From the NCBI RefSeq assembly GCF_910589235.1, contig NC_060978.1, positions 352,087 through 416,086 of the forward strand: a DNA stretch of 64,000 nt, read 5' to 3'. Of this stretch, positions 22,266-34,520 are shown piece by piece (position 1 is the first letter of the stretch; each line of letters opens with the position of its first letter). Source of the DNA: Vespa crabro. Lineage: Eukaryota > Arthropoda > Insecta > Hymenoptera > Vespidae. The notes beneath the pieces are model-generated. The model had not been told where the DNA came from, did not search any database, and was given only the letters and a program-made list of their open reading frames with translations. Position numbers and translations under genes: made by a program.

Positions 22266-23400
22266 TATAAATCGATATTAAACTCTTCTAACGATAGATT
22301 ACGTGATCCCTTTGAACGTTTGCAAAATCTCCGTCAATATCATGCAAAGTGCTCAGGACGTTCTCGTTTTGGTATTTACGACGATTAATCTTGCTTCCTT
22401 GTTAACCCCGTTAGAATCGATGCACCAGTCCCCTCGTAAATTCACAATAACGTTCCCTTTCTTAGCTGATAATTTTTAACTCACGTCGAACACCATGCAA
22501 ATCCAAAAGGAAGAAAAAACTTGCGCGGACGCGCCATCATCATGGAAGCTTTTGATCCGATGACGTCTCACCGTTCACATTTTTCTTTTCGATTTTACCT
22601 GCTTCTACCGTACCGTAACGACGTCGCATTTCAACCTGTTTTGAAACAAGAACGTGGTTCCTCCTGTTTCATTTGTGTTCCACCGGTATGCTCTTGTCTC
22701 TTTCTGTTTCCTTCTCTTTCCCTCTCTCTATCTCTCTCTCTCTCTTTCTCTCTCTCTCTTTCTCTCTCTCTCTTTCTCTCTCCAACACTTCTTGCATCGT
22801 CAGACCGAGGAAATCAGGAATGTCCGATAATCATCGGTAAATCATACGTTTGAAGGTGTTGGTAAGGCCCCGTACACTTCTTTTCCTTTCTCGCGTAATG
22901 TATAAACGTGGTTTTACCTTTAGCTATGTGTACACATACGTATACATATACACATACACAGACAGACACAGATATATACACGTACGCGCACGCACATTTC
23001 TATAACGTAGGTCAATCTTTATGGCGGACATAACTCCCTCGATTTCAGTGGAGATTATCTCGTTATTTATTGGAAAGCCGAGCGAGTTATCTACCGCGTT
23101 TCTACCCGAAAAATCTTTTCTTGGTCGTTCTCTTTTTTCACCGTCTTTTTCTTTCTCGCTCTCCTTCGTACCGCCCCCCCTCCTTTTTATTCCCGTTTCT
23201 TTTCCTCTCGATTCGTAACCGATCCATGATGATTCATGATGATTCGGTGTTATAAACTCGCCTTTAAGAACGCCATGAAGGAGGCTTCCTTCACGAACGC
23301 GTGGCTTCCTCCCGTACCGCAACATCGGAGAAATCTTTTGGCAAAAATGATGCCCCGTTGCGATCGAGACGTTCGAGATTGAGCGTCGTGGGGATTCGGT
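22266..23400. other. unique DNA with TC tract
   Basis: TC/TTTC tract at 22720-22783, a CACATA-type run at 22927-22985 and CpG-containing unique DNA elsewhere. No recognised exon. Confidence 0.45.
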
Positions 23401-23418
23401 GATGTCCTCGCGTTATCG

Positions 23419-23419
<1 letters not shown>

Positions 23420-23464
<45 letters not shown>

Positions 23465-23492
23465 TTCTCTGTCTCTCTGTCTCTCTCTTTCT
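23420..23492. repeat. (TC)n microsatellite
   Basis: Pure TC at 23422-23462, then TC with TGTC variants. Confidence 0.95.
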
Positions 23493-24950
23493 CCATTAAA
23501 GCAAGCGCGAGACCCGTAACGAAGGAAATAAACTTGATTCACTGTATTGGCTCTTTCGAGAAGACCGAATGATTACGCATCCGAGAAAGTGGTTACCCGC
23601 CAAGGATGTCATATTTATTTCGGATATCTCAGTTATTTTCCATATTTTATTTGATCGCATCACGAGATCGGATTATATCGTCGTTCTCCATTAAGAACGC
23701 GCGGAGATCATTCTTCGGCAGGCGCACCTTACCTTACTTTTCTCGGCTCTTCTCCCCTTCCCCTCTTCCTCAGCCTCACCTGGCTATTCCACCCCACCGC
23801 CCGTTTATCTCTTCCGTCAGATTTTAAAACACCCATTTTCGTTCCCGTTATTCGGTTCTTGCGAAAATATTTATTACGATTTTACATTGAGAAACGACTA
23901 TAACCGAGAAATCAACGCGATTGCGATTGATACGCGCGTTACATACTAGTTGAAACGTATATTAATTTACCTACTTTTTTTCTCTCGATTAATCGGAATT
24001 GCAAAGTAGGCATATAATTATCCATTAACCTTCGAGGTGATACTTCGATGTTACGAGCACGATGTTGATGGACGTCTGTTTGATATTTGTCGGATTGTGA
24101 ACATTACTTATTTCTAGATTGTTTATATCTATCTACTTATCTGTCTACCTATCTACCTACTTACTTACCTACTTATTTACCTACTTACCTATCCTTTATA
24201 CTTATCTATCCTTTTTTCCTTGTTTACGAATTGTTGTCGGACGCATCTTCACGATCTTTATGTAAACGATCTATGTTCGAACGATCGACGTTCGTGTCGA
24301 AAATGATCAATAAAGTCTTGTAATTGTTTCAATGATTCACATTTGATATATCGCTTTCGTATTTTTAACAGCTCGTGTTTTTGATTTTATCGTCGATGAC
24401 TATTCCGTTACGTTAAAAATTTCTCTGTCCAATTAGAAAACGAATATTAGGAAATATACATATACATCTCGAATCTATTAATGCATTCTGATCCGATCGA
24501 CTATCAATCTTACATAATTATATTGCCTTCGTAACGTAGTTCTACATGATTTCCAAATTTTTAACTTGAAGACCGACAAAAGTTCAATCCTACCATCGTT
24601 CAAGATTTCGTCCATTTCAAATATCATAAACGCTACTTTGCCATTGGACGTAATCGATTAACGGACGTTTTCAACGAAATTTCTGGGAGCCTTTTTACGA
24701 TTATTTACGATCTTGTCGGTCGCAAATGCGTTATTATGAGATAGCGAGAGTAGGTATCATTCATGTTATCTGAATGCCAGGACTAATATATTTAGCCACT
24801 TGTATGAATAAACATCGAACGTTAGTTCTCATAATGGCGAACTTCCGAAACGCAAATTTAGGAATACGGTCGCGGTATGCGAATGGAGAACGGCGAGAAT
24901 GAAAAGAATAGAATAGGTTGATAGGGTTTACCAGGTTACACCCCCTGCTA
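23493..24950. other. AT-rich unique non-coding DNA
   Basis: A CTAC/CTAT/TTAC tetranucleotide region lies at about 24120-24195. Repeat-free AT-rich DNA with homeodomain-type TAATCGATTA near 24650 lies at 24640-24860. No exon recognised. Confidence 0.45.
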
Positions 24951-24974
24951 AGGCTAAGGTCGTCAGAGTCGATG

Positions 24975-25127
24975 GAAGAAAAGGAAGGAAGGAAGGAAGG
25001 AAGAAAGGAAGGAAGGTGGAAGATGTAGAAGAAAGTGTGAGAGGGTGATAGTAGATGGAAAAAAGGGAGAGGGGAAGGAAATAGAGATAGATAGAGATAG
25101 AGATAGAGAGAGAGAGAGAGAGAGAGA
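24975..25127. repeat. purine tract: (GGAA)n then (GATA/GA)n
   Basis: GGAA tetranucleotides at about 24980-25017, mixed purines, then GATA and GA arrays at 25080-25127. Confidence 0.93.
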
Positions 25128-25199
25128 AGAATGCGGACTGCACAACTTGATAATAATAAACTGAAAAAGGAGCAAAAAGCGTTATTTTAAAAGGGAAAT

Positions 25200-25440
25200 G
25201 CAGCGCGCCGCATTTTTATGTCTTCGCCAGAACTTTTCATCTACTCTCACGCCTCTCCCTATCCTATCCCTATCCTTCCCCATCCCGCTCCTTTTAGCGG
25301 AGCGGGATGGGGGGACGCTCGGGGGATAGCGGACGTCGCGAGCTGGAGGGTTGTGGAGTGGGGGGGAGTGCGCTAAGAGGAGGCTGCTAAAGAGGGAGTG
25401 AGAGAGGAGGATATAGAGAAGGGAGTAGCAACAGCTAGTC
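25200..25440. other. GC-rich island with perfect hairpin
   Basis: GC-rich unique sequence contains a 14-base-pair perfect inverted repeat: left arm 25278-25291, right arm 25299-25312, loop TTTTAGC. Two further T-G wobble pairs could extend the base. G-rich runs follow to about 25375. An overlapping minus-strand frame of 88 codons is unrecognised. Confidence 0.6.
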
Positions 25441-25495
25441 GCGTTCAAGGAGGAAAGATAGGGTGAAGAGAATGAAAAACCAAGCGAGATGGAAA

Positions 25496-25496
<1 letters not shown>

Positions 25497-25549
<53 letters not shown>

Positions 25550-25560
25550 AAGAGATAGGG
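25497..25560. repeat. (GA)n microsatellite
   Basis: Pure GA at about 25499-25545, inside a purine-rich region that runs to about 25675. Confidence 0.96.
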
Positions 25561-25699
25561 AATGAGAGAAAAAGGGAGAAAGGAAAGATAAAGGAAAGAT
25601 CGAGAAAGAGACGACGGACGGACGGTGGCGAGGGGAGGGGGAGGGAGAGTGCGTGGAGGATGGAAGAAGTCTAAAACGTGGAATGAAACGGCAGGCTGC

Positions 25700-27009
25700 C
25701 GCTGATGAAATTCATAATTTAGATCCAATGCGCTCTTTGTTCCTCGTTTAGAATACACCGCTATTTATAGTCGAAATTTTCCAACGATCTTGGAAACTTT
25801 TATTCTGTTTCCACTCTCGCCAACCTTGAAAACATAAAACCATCCCCTCTGCTCTTTCTCTACCACCTCCCTCCCCCTATCGTTTTTTCCTTTCTCACCT
25901 CCTCGTTTATCCTTGCAGAATAACGATCGCGCGTTCGACGAAGGATTTATTCAATTTCGTTCGTAGTTAACAGGACGATTTCACGTTTGGTTAAGGGTAA
26001 CGAATGCAATTTGTAGTAGAGATGATTCGAGATTTACAGTGTTAATAGGAAAAATCGATATCTTGCCACGGACACGTAAAATTTTAACAGAAAGGGGAAA
26101 GGTATCGGTCTCACGTAAAAACCGATTAACATGGCCTCAAGTGTGAGTATCTTCTATGCAAATGATATTCTCATAAACGTGAGAAAGAGAGAAAGGGAGA
26201 AAGAGAGAGAGAGAAAGATAGTTAAACGATACGATAGCGCAATTTATATCGGCCGCGGAGGAAGTTAAAACTCCGTAGACCGAGGACTAATTTTCTTAAA
26301 TACGTAGGTATAAAATACGTAGGTAGGAACGTATGTGCGTATGTATATATATAACTACGAAGGCGTTTAAACGTAGTCGCCTCTAATTCTCTGTAATTGG
26401 ATTTTGCATAACGACCTTGATGTACGCCGCTTTCGTTGAACTAAGAACGTTGAATTGGAAGTTAACGTTGACTGAAAGAATCGTCTTTCGAACACTTTAC
26501 ACGTGACAACACGCGTTAATTTTAATTTCACAACATAGATACATATATATATATATATATACATAGAATTTCCTGTACTATTGGATACGTCGTTCGAGGT
26601 ATTAAATACATGCTCTGTGGATCGTATAAAATCGTGAATACCTATACAGTCTCGAAACCGAAGCCGAAGTCGAAGCCGAAGCTGAAACGTATCGGACCGA
26701 GTTTATCCGTTATCGCACGCATCTCGATCGCTTACAGCCGCTATCACGAACGAGAGTAGGCCGATAATCGGGATCGTATCCGAGTCATCATCGATTCCCA
26801 TTATAAAGAGACACCCCCTCTCGACGATCGCGAATAGGGCGCTCAAGGATATTCTCCGCGTTAGTTAAAGACTAATCCTAAGCGATCGAGCAGATCGACG
26901 AAAGTAAATTGAGTAGATACGTTGTGTGTTCCTTCGTTACACGAAACTATAGGTCGGAAATACGCGTACCTATTCGTGAGAGTTTAATACACGCACACCA
27001 GACACATAC

Positions 27010-27010
<1 letters not shown>
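25700..27010. other. unique non-coding DNA
   Basis: Mostly unique AT-rich DNA with CpG. A GAAGCC/GAAGTC hexamer run lies at 26655-26690 and a short TA array at 26543-26560. No recognised exon. Confidence 0.45.

Positions 27011-27070
<60 letters not shown>
27011..27070. repeat. (GA)n microsatellite
   Basis: About 60 bases of uninterrupted GA. Confidence 0.97.
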
Positions 27071-27072
<2 letters not shown>

Positions 27073-27460
27073 GTTCGTATTATCGTGACGCGTGCGCGTA
27101 ATACTCAATCGGAGGGTAGAAAAGGGATGGGTAGTTGTACTAAAAGAAAGAGATAAGGAAAGAAAAGGAGAGAGACGTACATAGGTAAAAGGGACGTACG
27201 GCTCGTCAGGCCGCAAAACGTCGTATTATTTCGAGTTATTTCGAGGTGAGTCGACCGCGTGACGGCTGGGTGGCACGCATCTCCGAGGCACTGCCCCTTT
27301 CGTTTATCGTTCGCTGTCGCGTTTCCTCCGGCAGTTATTTCGTCCTTAATAGGATGTAATATTATACGAAGAGTCACGTCCACTCGAATTCGCGGAGTTT
27401 AACGGTGAGTGGGCACGAAAGAGGGACCTACACTCGCGACGCGTCGTCGATCGGCCGATC

Positions 27461-27461
<1 letters not shown>

Positions 27462-27525
<64 letters not shown>
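27462..27525. repeat. (TC)n microsatellite
   Basis: Pure TC at about 27470-27516. With the GA array about 400 bases upstream it forms a widely spaced inverted pair. Confidence 0.96.
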
Positions 27526-28700
27526 CTCGTCCTTTACAGTCTTTTAAGGATATACCCTTTGTCGGTGGGGAACGCGTAAACTTTTTGAAGAAGGTGTTTT
27601 TCACGTCCGATGCCTTTCGAATCGAACGTTGACAAAGCGAGGACAGGACAATAAAGACGATGACAACTTCATACATGTAATTCTAACGGAGAAAATAGAA
27701 TCTGAGTTAATTAGCGAGCCTTGATTACGTCAGAAGAGAAAGAGATGGGACGTGGAGTGCTACTGATCGGTCGAGTTACGCGTGGACTATCGATTCGTCA
27801 GGTTGGTGATCGAATCTATTCGATCGATCGATCGATCGATCCGAGCAAAGCGATCGTATACGGTGGTACGACGCTAAAATAACGCGCGTCTCGATCGAAG
27901 CACACACCCACGCTATTCTCGCGTGCCACTTCGTTAATTGGCCGCGTTCGTATATCGAGCTCTGGAATCCCAAAGCAATCGATACGCGGCCCTATCCCAC
28001 CTACGGCCGATTACAAGGAGCGACAGGGAGGGCATTGTAAATTGACCGTAATTGCGTTCAATGTTACGCGCGCACGGCCGGATCAAAGTCAATTGCTCGG
28101 AGTGACGGGGGCCGTAAGAAATACAACGAAACCAATTGCTTTTGCCCTCGACGAGAAGACCGCGGAGTCAGCGAAGCGCGTCGCTCGGCCAACGTTATCG
28201 TACATACAATTCGTTTCAATTCGATCTATCCTTCTTTTTTTCTTTCTTTTTTTTCTTTTTTTCTTTTTTACCCCTCGTCCTCCAATCCCCTTCCAACTAC
28301 CACTAGCACCTACTCCACCGCAACCAACCCCCTATTGCTAATCGTAGAAATACGAGAAATATTTCATTTTCGAATTCTCTCAGAACTCATACGTAATTGA
28401 ATTGCGATCTTTGCCGATAACACGCTTGAGATTAATCGATTCTTTTTTTTTCATTTTTTTTTTTTTTTTATTTAGAAGATTAACCGACGATTCTTATCAT
28501 TTTTTATCTGGAATTATGAGAAAGAAAAGGAGTAATAATTTATTTGCCTCGTTTAACATGCGTTAACGTTGATCGAAATCTTCGGTCTTATATATTACAC
28601 GTTGAGTACATGATAACGTGCTTATCGAACGAAACGACCAAAACACCGAGTTAGAATATGACGAGCTTCCTTAGCTAGAGCTGAGATACAACAGTACACA
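27526..28700. other. unique DNA with CpG-rich island
   Basis: (GATC)n of five units at 27821-27841. A unique CpG-rich segment at 27960-28200 contains repeated CAATTG cores, followed by T-rich low complexity at 28230-28270. An open frame at 28042-28341 (+) is unrecognised and enters the T-rich repeat. Confidence 0.4.
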
Positions 28701-28701
28701 T

Positions 28702-28752
<51 letters not shown>

Positions 28753-28776
28753 TATGTATGTATACACATATATATG
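28700..28776. repeat. (CA)n-(TA)n compound microsatellite
   Basis: ACAC units pass into TA arrays with GTA interruptions. Confidence 0.95.
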
Positions 28777-28799
28777 AGTCGATAAGAGAAAGAAAACGC

Positions 28800-28960
28800 G
28801 GGGACGAAGATCGAAGTGGTTAACCAACGACTAGCGGGCACTGGCTAGGCCACGGATCGCGGAATAAATTAACATGCAAATTTGGCGCAACACGCCTACC
28901 GAGCAGAGTACGGTTACTAAGGCTTATGGTTAAGCACGATTAACCTTCTTCGACGACGAG
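28800..28960. promoter_or_regulatory. unique island with octamer motif
   Basis: ATGCAAAT at 28874-28881 is an exact POU octamer, preceded by AAATTAA. GGTTAACC lies near 28818. The island is repeat-free and sits just after a TA array. The motif is seen; activity is inferred. Confidence 0.2.
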
Positions 28961-30800
28961 AGTACAGACTACGTTTCTACGTGGTACGATCATATATGCG
29001 TGCACACTTCCAGGAATTACCCTTTCGTCGAACGAGCTATCAATCTTAGCTCGAGACACAGATAGCTTGCCATTACGATTAAGCTCGTTCCTTCTCTCTC
29101 ACTCTCTCATTCTCTCTCTATCTCTCTATCTCTCTATCTCTTTATCTCTTTTTCTCTATCAGCAGCTATGTATGCTTGGCGATCATTCAACGATAGGTTC
29201 AATGGAGTTACATATTTTTCCTTTCGGTAATCTCTTTCTTCTTCTTCTTTTTTTTTTTTTTTCTTTTATTTCGTTTTATTTTCCAATATTGAATTCTCGT
29301 TTGATTTTCGCGAGGAAAGATCAATTCATCATGCACAAAATATTTCGTTATTCCTAATATCTCGATCTAATAAGAGCAATAAACTCAATTAAATTGGCCT
29401 TTTACGAGATTTTTCTCAATTAAATATTGTAATTTATCTAACGTTTCGTAAGGCGATAGTTAAAATCGAGTCTATAAGGAGATCGATGAAAACGAAGCAC
29501 TCGATACTATCCTTTGAACACACGTCCAGCCTGCTAGAGGAACTTTCAACTATTTAATGATCAGTCTGAATGTCTAGAATGCAGACGTTTGCATAGAGAG
29601 GAACGATCGCCTTGGGTGGAAGGAAGGCGCCTGCCAATGTCGAAACGTCGATGTTTGACGCGCGTCGGTAGTCGTGACTGGCGTCAGTCGATGTTGGCCG
29701 TCGACCCAGAAAGAGATCGCATTTACCTAAATCGGGACGTTTAGACGGGGGAAAAGAAGGTTCTATGTGGCTCTCATGCCTTTCAAACACAGGATGGTAA
29801 GATTCGTACGATTCTCTGTACCGGATATGACCTCGGTTTTATTCGATCGACATCATTTATGAATTCTTCATCTTTTATATACACAAACACACATATATAT
29901 ATCTTTCTTTCTCTTTCACTCTCTTCTTTTTTTTACGACTTATGGCACCTTTAAAAATGAGATTTCTCTTTCCTTACGAAATCATTTTCCACATTCATTT
30001 TATGAATGTATTCTCAAGCAGAAACATGGAAACAGTCTCTTAATTCTCCTATAATATAATATATGTATATATATTATATATACGTATGGGAAGTTTTATA
30101 CGATTGAGGTTAATCTCGTAACTTTGTCGTTTCTCTCGAGCAACAAAATAAAAAGAGATATAAAAAAAAAAAAAAAAAAGAAAAAACCCAAAGAAAAAAG
30201 AAAGAGAAATGTGGAAGTGATTTAAAAACGTCGCTGACGTTGACGTAGGATTTTTTTTTGTTGATCTCGTCGGTAAGTTATACGAAAAAAAAAAGATGAA
30301 GAACGTTGGAAAACGATAGAAAACGAAGAACGAGAAAATCCGATAAATCGTTGAAACTTTATTCTTATAAGCGATAGTAATTAAACATTTCCTATTTTCT
30401 AGGTTACTAACCTACTATTTACCTATCGTATGTACCATATATCTATGAACAAAATCCGCGTCCGCGTTTGAGTCCACGGTAAACCGTGTGCGAGAATTAA
30501 GATCGCGTAAAACACTCGCGATCGTATGACTTCCACATAAATCTGCTTCTACGTCCGACTACACAACATGCATGTAACGTGTTTAACACGCATCGGCGTG
30601 ATTCCAATCTTTCCTCTCGATCGATCGTGCGCTCGATCGAAGGTGATCGAAGAGTGTATAATCACCATACGTCTCTCGCACTGCCGCACAACTCCCCCCC
30701 TCTCTCTCTCTGTCTGTCTCTCTCTTTTTCTCCAACCCATAAGCTACTCTTTCTTTTTCCTGGCTGTTTTTGTCTGTCTCTTTTCCTCTTAACGCTCAAA
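28961..30800. other. AT-rich unique non-coding DNA
   Basis: TC-rich run at 29092-29160, T-rich run near 29237-29285, A-rich tract at 30150-30205 and CpG-rich unique sequence at 29560-29780 and 30540-30690. No recognised exon or RNA gene. Confidence 0.45.
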
Positions 30801-30819
30801 GAACGACTCACCGTACGTC

Positions 30820-30821
30820 TT

Positions 30822-30866
<45 letters not shown>

Positions 30867-30885
30867 TCTCTTTCTTTCTTTTTCC
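30820..30885. repeat. (TC)n microsatellite with TTTC tail
   Basis: Pure TC at about 30825-30859, then TTTC units. Confidence 0.95.
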
Positions 30886-31319
30886 TCAGAATCCCGTATA
30901 GAAATCGATACAGATTTTCCTCTGTTTATTTCGCAATATTTCTCGATATAAATCCTTCGCTTACGTATCATGAAATCCGACGTGTACTTTCGGCCAGTCG
31001 GATTTTACTTTGGTTTCACATTGTAACCCTGTAATTTTCTAAACACAGTATTGTAAACACCATAGTAAGTCGATGGTGTAAGAGAATCGGTTAGTTAGAT
31101 ACTTACCTAACTCGCTCTGACTAAATTCTAAATTACGTTTATTTTTGGTAAGAATAGAACGAAAGGAATGTTCTTCGCGTTTTCCTCCTCCCCACCCAAT
31201 CTCCCAATCTCACCCCTACGTTCCTCTCTCAATAAGACCGATGAATATCGGGGTAGTGGTCCATGGCGCATCTATTTTCGCTTTTCTATCCCTCAAGCTT
31301 TGTTTTCGCGAACTCAGCA

Positions 31320-31560
31320 ACTCGTAAAGAAAAAGAAGAAAGAGAAAAACAAGAAGAACAAGAGGAATAAGAAGAAAGGAAGAACAAGAAGTAGGAAAAG
31401 AAGAAAAAGAGGAGGAGGAGGACGAGGAGGAGGAGGAGGAGGAGGAGGAGGAAGAGGAGGAAGAAGAAGAAGAAGAAGAAGAAGAATAAGAAGAATAAAG
31501 GAACGGGAAAGAGAAGCGATGAGAAAGGGAGAAAAGAGAGCAAATCGAAGGAGGCAGAAA
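31320..31560. repeat. long homopurine tract
   Basis: About 240 bases almost entirely A and G, built of AAG, GGA and GAAG units with pure (GGA)n at about 31430-31460 and (GAA)n at about 31459-31484. Both strands stay open and give Lys/Arg/Gly or Ser/Phe/Leu runs, which I reject as genes. Candidate triplex-forming DNA. Confidence 0.93.
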
Positions 31561-32430
31561 GGGTTGAGAGATCGGGCAGCAGATAAGGCTTATAATGAAA
31601 GGCATTCATTCCACCGCGAACCCGACAGTGAACTTGAGTGACGTGGTTGCAGACAGCTGCCTAAACCTGATCGGTCCGTACGTACGTCCATCCGTTCGCT
31701 CTCACGTGATTCCTTTTATGATATCGTATAACCAAGCCGAGCCAGAGGCGCGGACGTTCCCTCCTTCTTCTCTTTCTCCTCTTCCTCCTCCTCTTCGTCA
31801 TTCCCCCCTCCTTCTTCTTCCTTCTCCCTCTTCCATCTTTTCGTTCTTCTTCGTCGCTCCTTTGATTCAAGTCTGGTATTCCTCGAGGACGACGATGTCC
31901 TTTGAACGACTCATGTACATGCAAATACTCATCGTCAAATATCAAATTCATTCGTAAAGCTCATCGATAGATTCTATTTTCAACCCTATCGACAGAAACA
32001 GAGGCAGAGGCAGAGGGAGAGAGAGATAAATAGATAGAGAAAGGGGGAGAGTGGGAGAGAAAGAGAGGATAAAGTATTTATCGTAGCGATTTATTTAATG
32101 ATAATTCAACACTCCGGTTTACGTCGATACTCGTTCATTCGTTCGTTCGATGTTACGCTATATATCGAATTAATTTTGAGTTACAAGTTTCGTGCTCGTC
32201 AAATTCATAACATTTATCGGGCCGTTAACTATTGTTTGGCCGATGATATCGGTGACCGTTGAGTCGCGCGAATAAATTTCGATCCGGTCGATCCACCCGA
32301 TTCGACATAGCTGGAACATCGATACAAATCGCTCATTAAGCTCCGAGAGTTATCGTTCGTGGCCTCCTTGCATTAACTTCCGCGCCAACGCCGATCGTAA
32401 ATATCGTTCACGGCAAGCTGGCGAACCACT
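31561..32430. other. unique DNA with pyrimidine and purine patches
   Basis: Pyrimidine-rich at 31755-31860, purine-rich at 31995-32070. Unique AT/CpG sequence at 32090-32430 includes CTATTGTTTGGCC near 32230, with a Sox-type ATTGTT core. Confidence 0.4.
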
Positions 32431-32431
32431 G

Positions 32432-33034
32432 TTAGATTCTTGCCAGTATCAGGGAGTTTCGTAAGAAAGGAAATGTTTCCAAGTGTCCGAACGTTCGATC
32501 GATCGATCTCTCCCCCATTGCATCCCATAAATTTTCCTCTCGGTCGTTCGATGGATTTTTGCGAATCATGCCGAGTGGTTGGTCGGCCACTATGCTGTTG
32601 TACCGGCACTGCCTCTGGGCTCTCTGGTTGTTGCCTGATAAAAGGTCGATCGAGATGTAGAAAGGCAAAAGAAATTGTGCGAAGGACAAGAGTGCCCCCA
32701 TTGGTACGATGATGTGTATAAAAAGTATTCGGTATGTTTTCCGAACGGTTGTAGGTGCAAATGTATCGCTTAAAAACCTCGTGCCCCGAGACACGCTCTT
32801 ATTTTCCTTTACCGTGTTTATACCCGTTATAAAACGTTTTACGATATTTTCTTCTCTATAAGCTTTTCCTCCTTCTTCTCCTTCGATACTTTCTCCAATA
32901 TAAACATAATCAACGATCGTAATCTCGATAGGACAGAGATATTGCGATTTAAAACGATTCGCGTAAGATTTTTTATTTTTTTTTTTTTTCTTTGCATAAA
33001 ATCTCTCCTTTTCTTTCTTTCTTTCTTTTTTCAT
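32432..33034 (-). other. unrecognised 200-codon open frame, longest non-repetitive one
   Basis: An ATG-started minus-strand frame of 200 codons ending in TAA. Residues 1-24 are Lys/Arg-rich and come from an A/G low-complexity tract. Residues 25-200 are free of simple repeats, with a hydrophobic stretch at about residues 104-129 that could be a membrane segment and a charged C-terminal third. I recognise no family. The start lies inside purine-rich repeat, which is a poor place for a genuine start codon. No splice or promoter evidence supports it. A chance frame is the simplest reading, but at this base composition one this long is uncommon. Confidence 0.15.
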
Positions 33035-33095
33035 TCTGTTCTATCTTTTCTTCTTTCTTTTCTTTTCTCTCTCTCTTTTTTTTTTTCGTCCGCGA
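32965..33095. repeat. T-rich polypyrimidine tract
   Basis: TTTC/CTTT low complexity with a T run near 32975 and TC units near 33066. Confidence 0.9.
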
Positions 33096-33414
33096 AAAAA
33101 AATATCGATCCTTGTTGCGAAAATGAAATCGTCGAAAGATTTTAGTCGTAGTCAAAAGTTTGGTGAAACGACGTCACTGGAGACTCCATCATCATCGTTT
33201 TTCTCGGCTAAGCCACCCACGATGAGTAACTTGGTTTTGTACCTATTATAAGAGGGGAGCAATAAATCTCTTGACTTCTTGGACCTCCTCGAAGTAGAAG
33301 CTTCATCGAGTTCGTAAAAGTTCACCGAGGAAAGCTACGGAGATACGGTGATACTCTCTATCGCTAAACTGTCGTTCTGACGATTATTTTGCCGTCTCTT
33401 TATGACGGTGTTGA

Positions 33415-33415
<1 letters not shown>

Positions 33416-33463
<48 letters not shown>

Positions 33464-33500
33464 AAAAAAAAGAAAAAGAAAAAAAAAGAAAAAACTTCAA
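33416..33500 (+). repeat. 46-base poly-A run and A-rich tail
   Basis: An uninterrupted A run at 33416-33461 is followed by AAAG-rich sequence to about 33495. The roughly 240 bases upstream (33170-33415) are unique and repeat-free, so the pair could be an old retroposed transcript with its tail, or simply a microsatellite. No target-site duplication was identified. Confidence 0.9.
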
Positions 33501-34290
33501 CTTTCAAACCTAAAAGAAGTAGCAGCGGTTTCAAAGAGGGGAGGTCGACGAAAACCTGTTTCTTTTTTCGACACTAACAATGACGACAGACGAATGTACT
33601 CGAAAGGTGAAAAAAAATTTATGTGACATTTTATTTATCAAACGAGACTAACACATCTTTTATTTCGAATTTCTAAAGAAATTATTTCAAGTTCCGACGA
33701 TAGGAATGGAATCGTATAACAAATATCTAAGCTATTTTAATACGATCCTTATTTAAATATGTATCGGAATTAGATGTGCCGCGCGCGAGTGAACTCGAAG
33801 ACGGGAAAAAGATGTGTAGCGGAAAGTAACTGTACAAGATGCTTGACCCGATGCGAGTGCAGCTGTAGAACCGGTAGTGGTGCGGATTGCTAACGTGGGT
33901 GGGTAGCTTCTGACTGGTTCCTGTCGTCGGTAACTTTGTTAAACTTTGATCGCATTCGTTTCGCTGGTTCGCCTTTCTAAGCTTACTACTAGTTTGCAAT
34001 TTTCACTAGTACGACATGTCTTTAAATATTTTGGAAAAGAAAAGAAAGAAAGAAAAAAAGAAAAGAAAAGAAGAAAGAAAGAAAAAACAACAGTAATCAC
34101 TTACGATATATTATATCCAGATATTTGTGCATACGTTAAACGGTTGTATTATATTGGTGTTTGTTTTAAACGCCAACTAACTTAGCTAAAATAATATACG
34201 TACGAAGACACTTATGCGTTATTATAGACGTATTAAAAGTATTGAAAGATGTTAACACGTAAAACGAGATAAGATTGACGATCGGCTACC
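33501..34290. other. AT-rich unique non-coding DNA
   Basis: A-rich GAAA tract at 34035-34090. No recognised exon. Confidence 0.45.
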
Positions 34291-34520
34291 ATAACTAGTG
34301 TCGTCGAGTCCCACCGCGGTGAAGATAATAAAAGGCAAGTCGGGACAAGGCAAGAGGGCCGTGCGTAAATTTGCGAGGTTAACGCTACCGCGTTACCTCA
34401 ATGGACAATAACCTTGACTGGTGATGTCAGGGGTCGCCATTACGGCGTCTTACCACGAGGCGCCCTCTTATTCGCTTGCACACCGGGGCATTGCTGGAAA
34501 CGTTCCAGTGACTTTTTTAT
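34290..34520. promoter_or_regulatory. unique CpG-containing island
   Basis: A repeat-free, more GC-rich segment containing the dyad CTGGAA-ACG-TTCCAG at 34494-34508. It overlaps the start of the open frame at 34424-34894. Whether it is coding or regulatory cannot be settled from sequence alone. Confidence 0.2.

Noticed and set aside
24118..24195. Repeat array that might be a minisatellite or CRISPR
   Set aside because: Units are CTAC/CTAT/TTAC tetramers without unique spacers.
27240..27420. Two strong GTGAGT splice-donor matches
   Set aside because: Such hexamers are frequent by chance, and no upstream coding frame leads into either.
31168..31641. 157-codon Lys/Arg/Gly-rich frame
   Set aside because: It is a direct translation of the homopurine tract, and the opposite strand is equally open as Ser/Phe runs.
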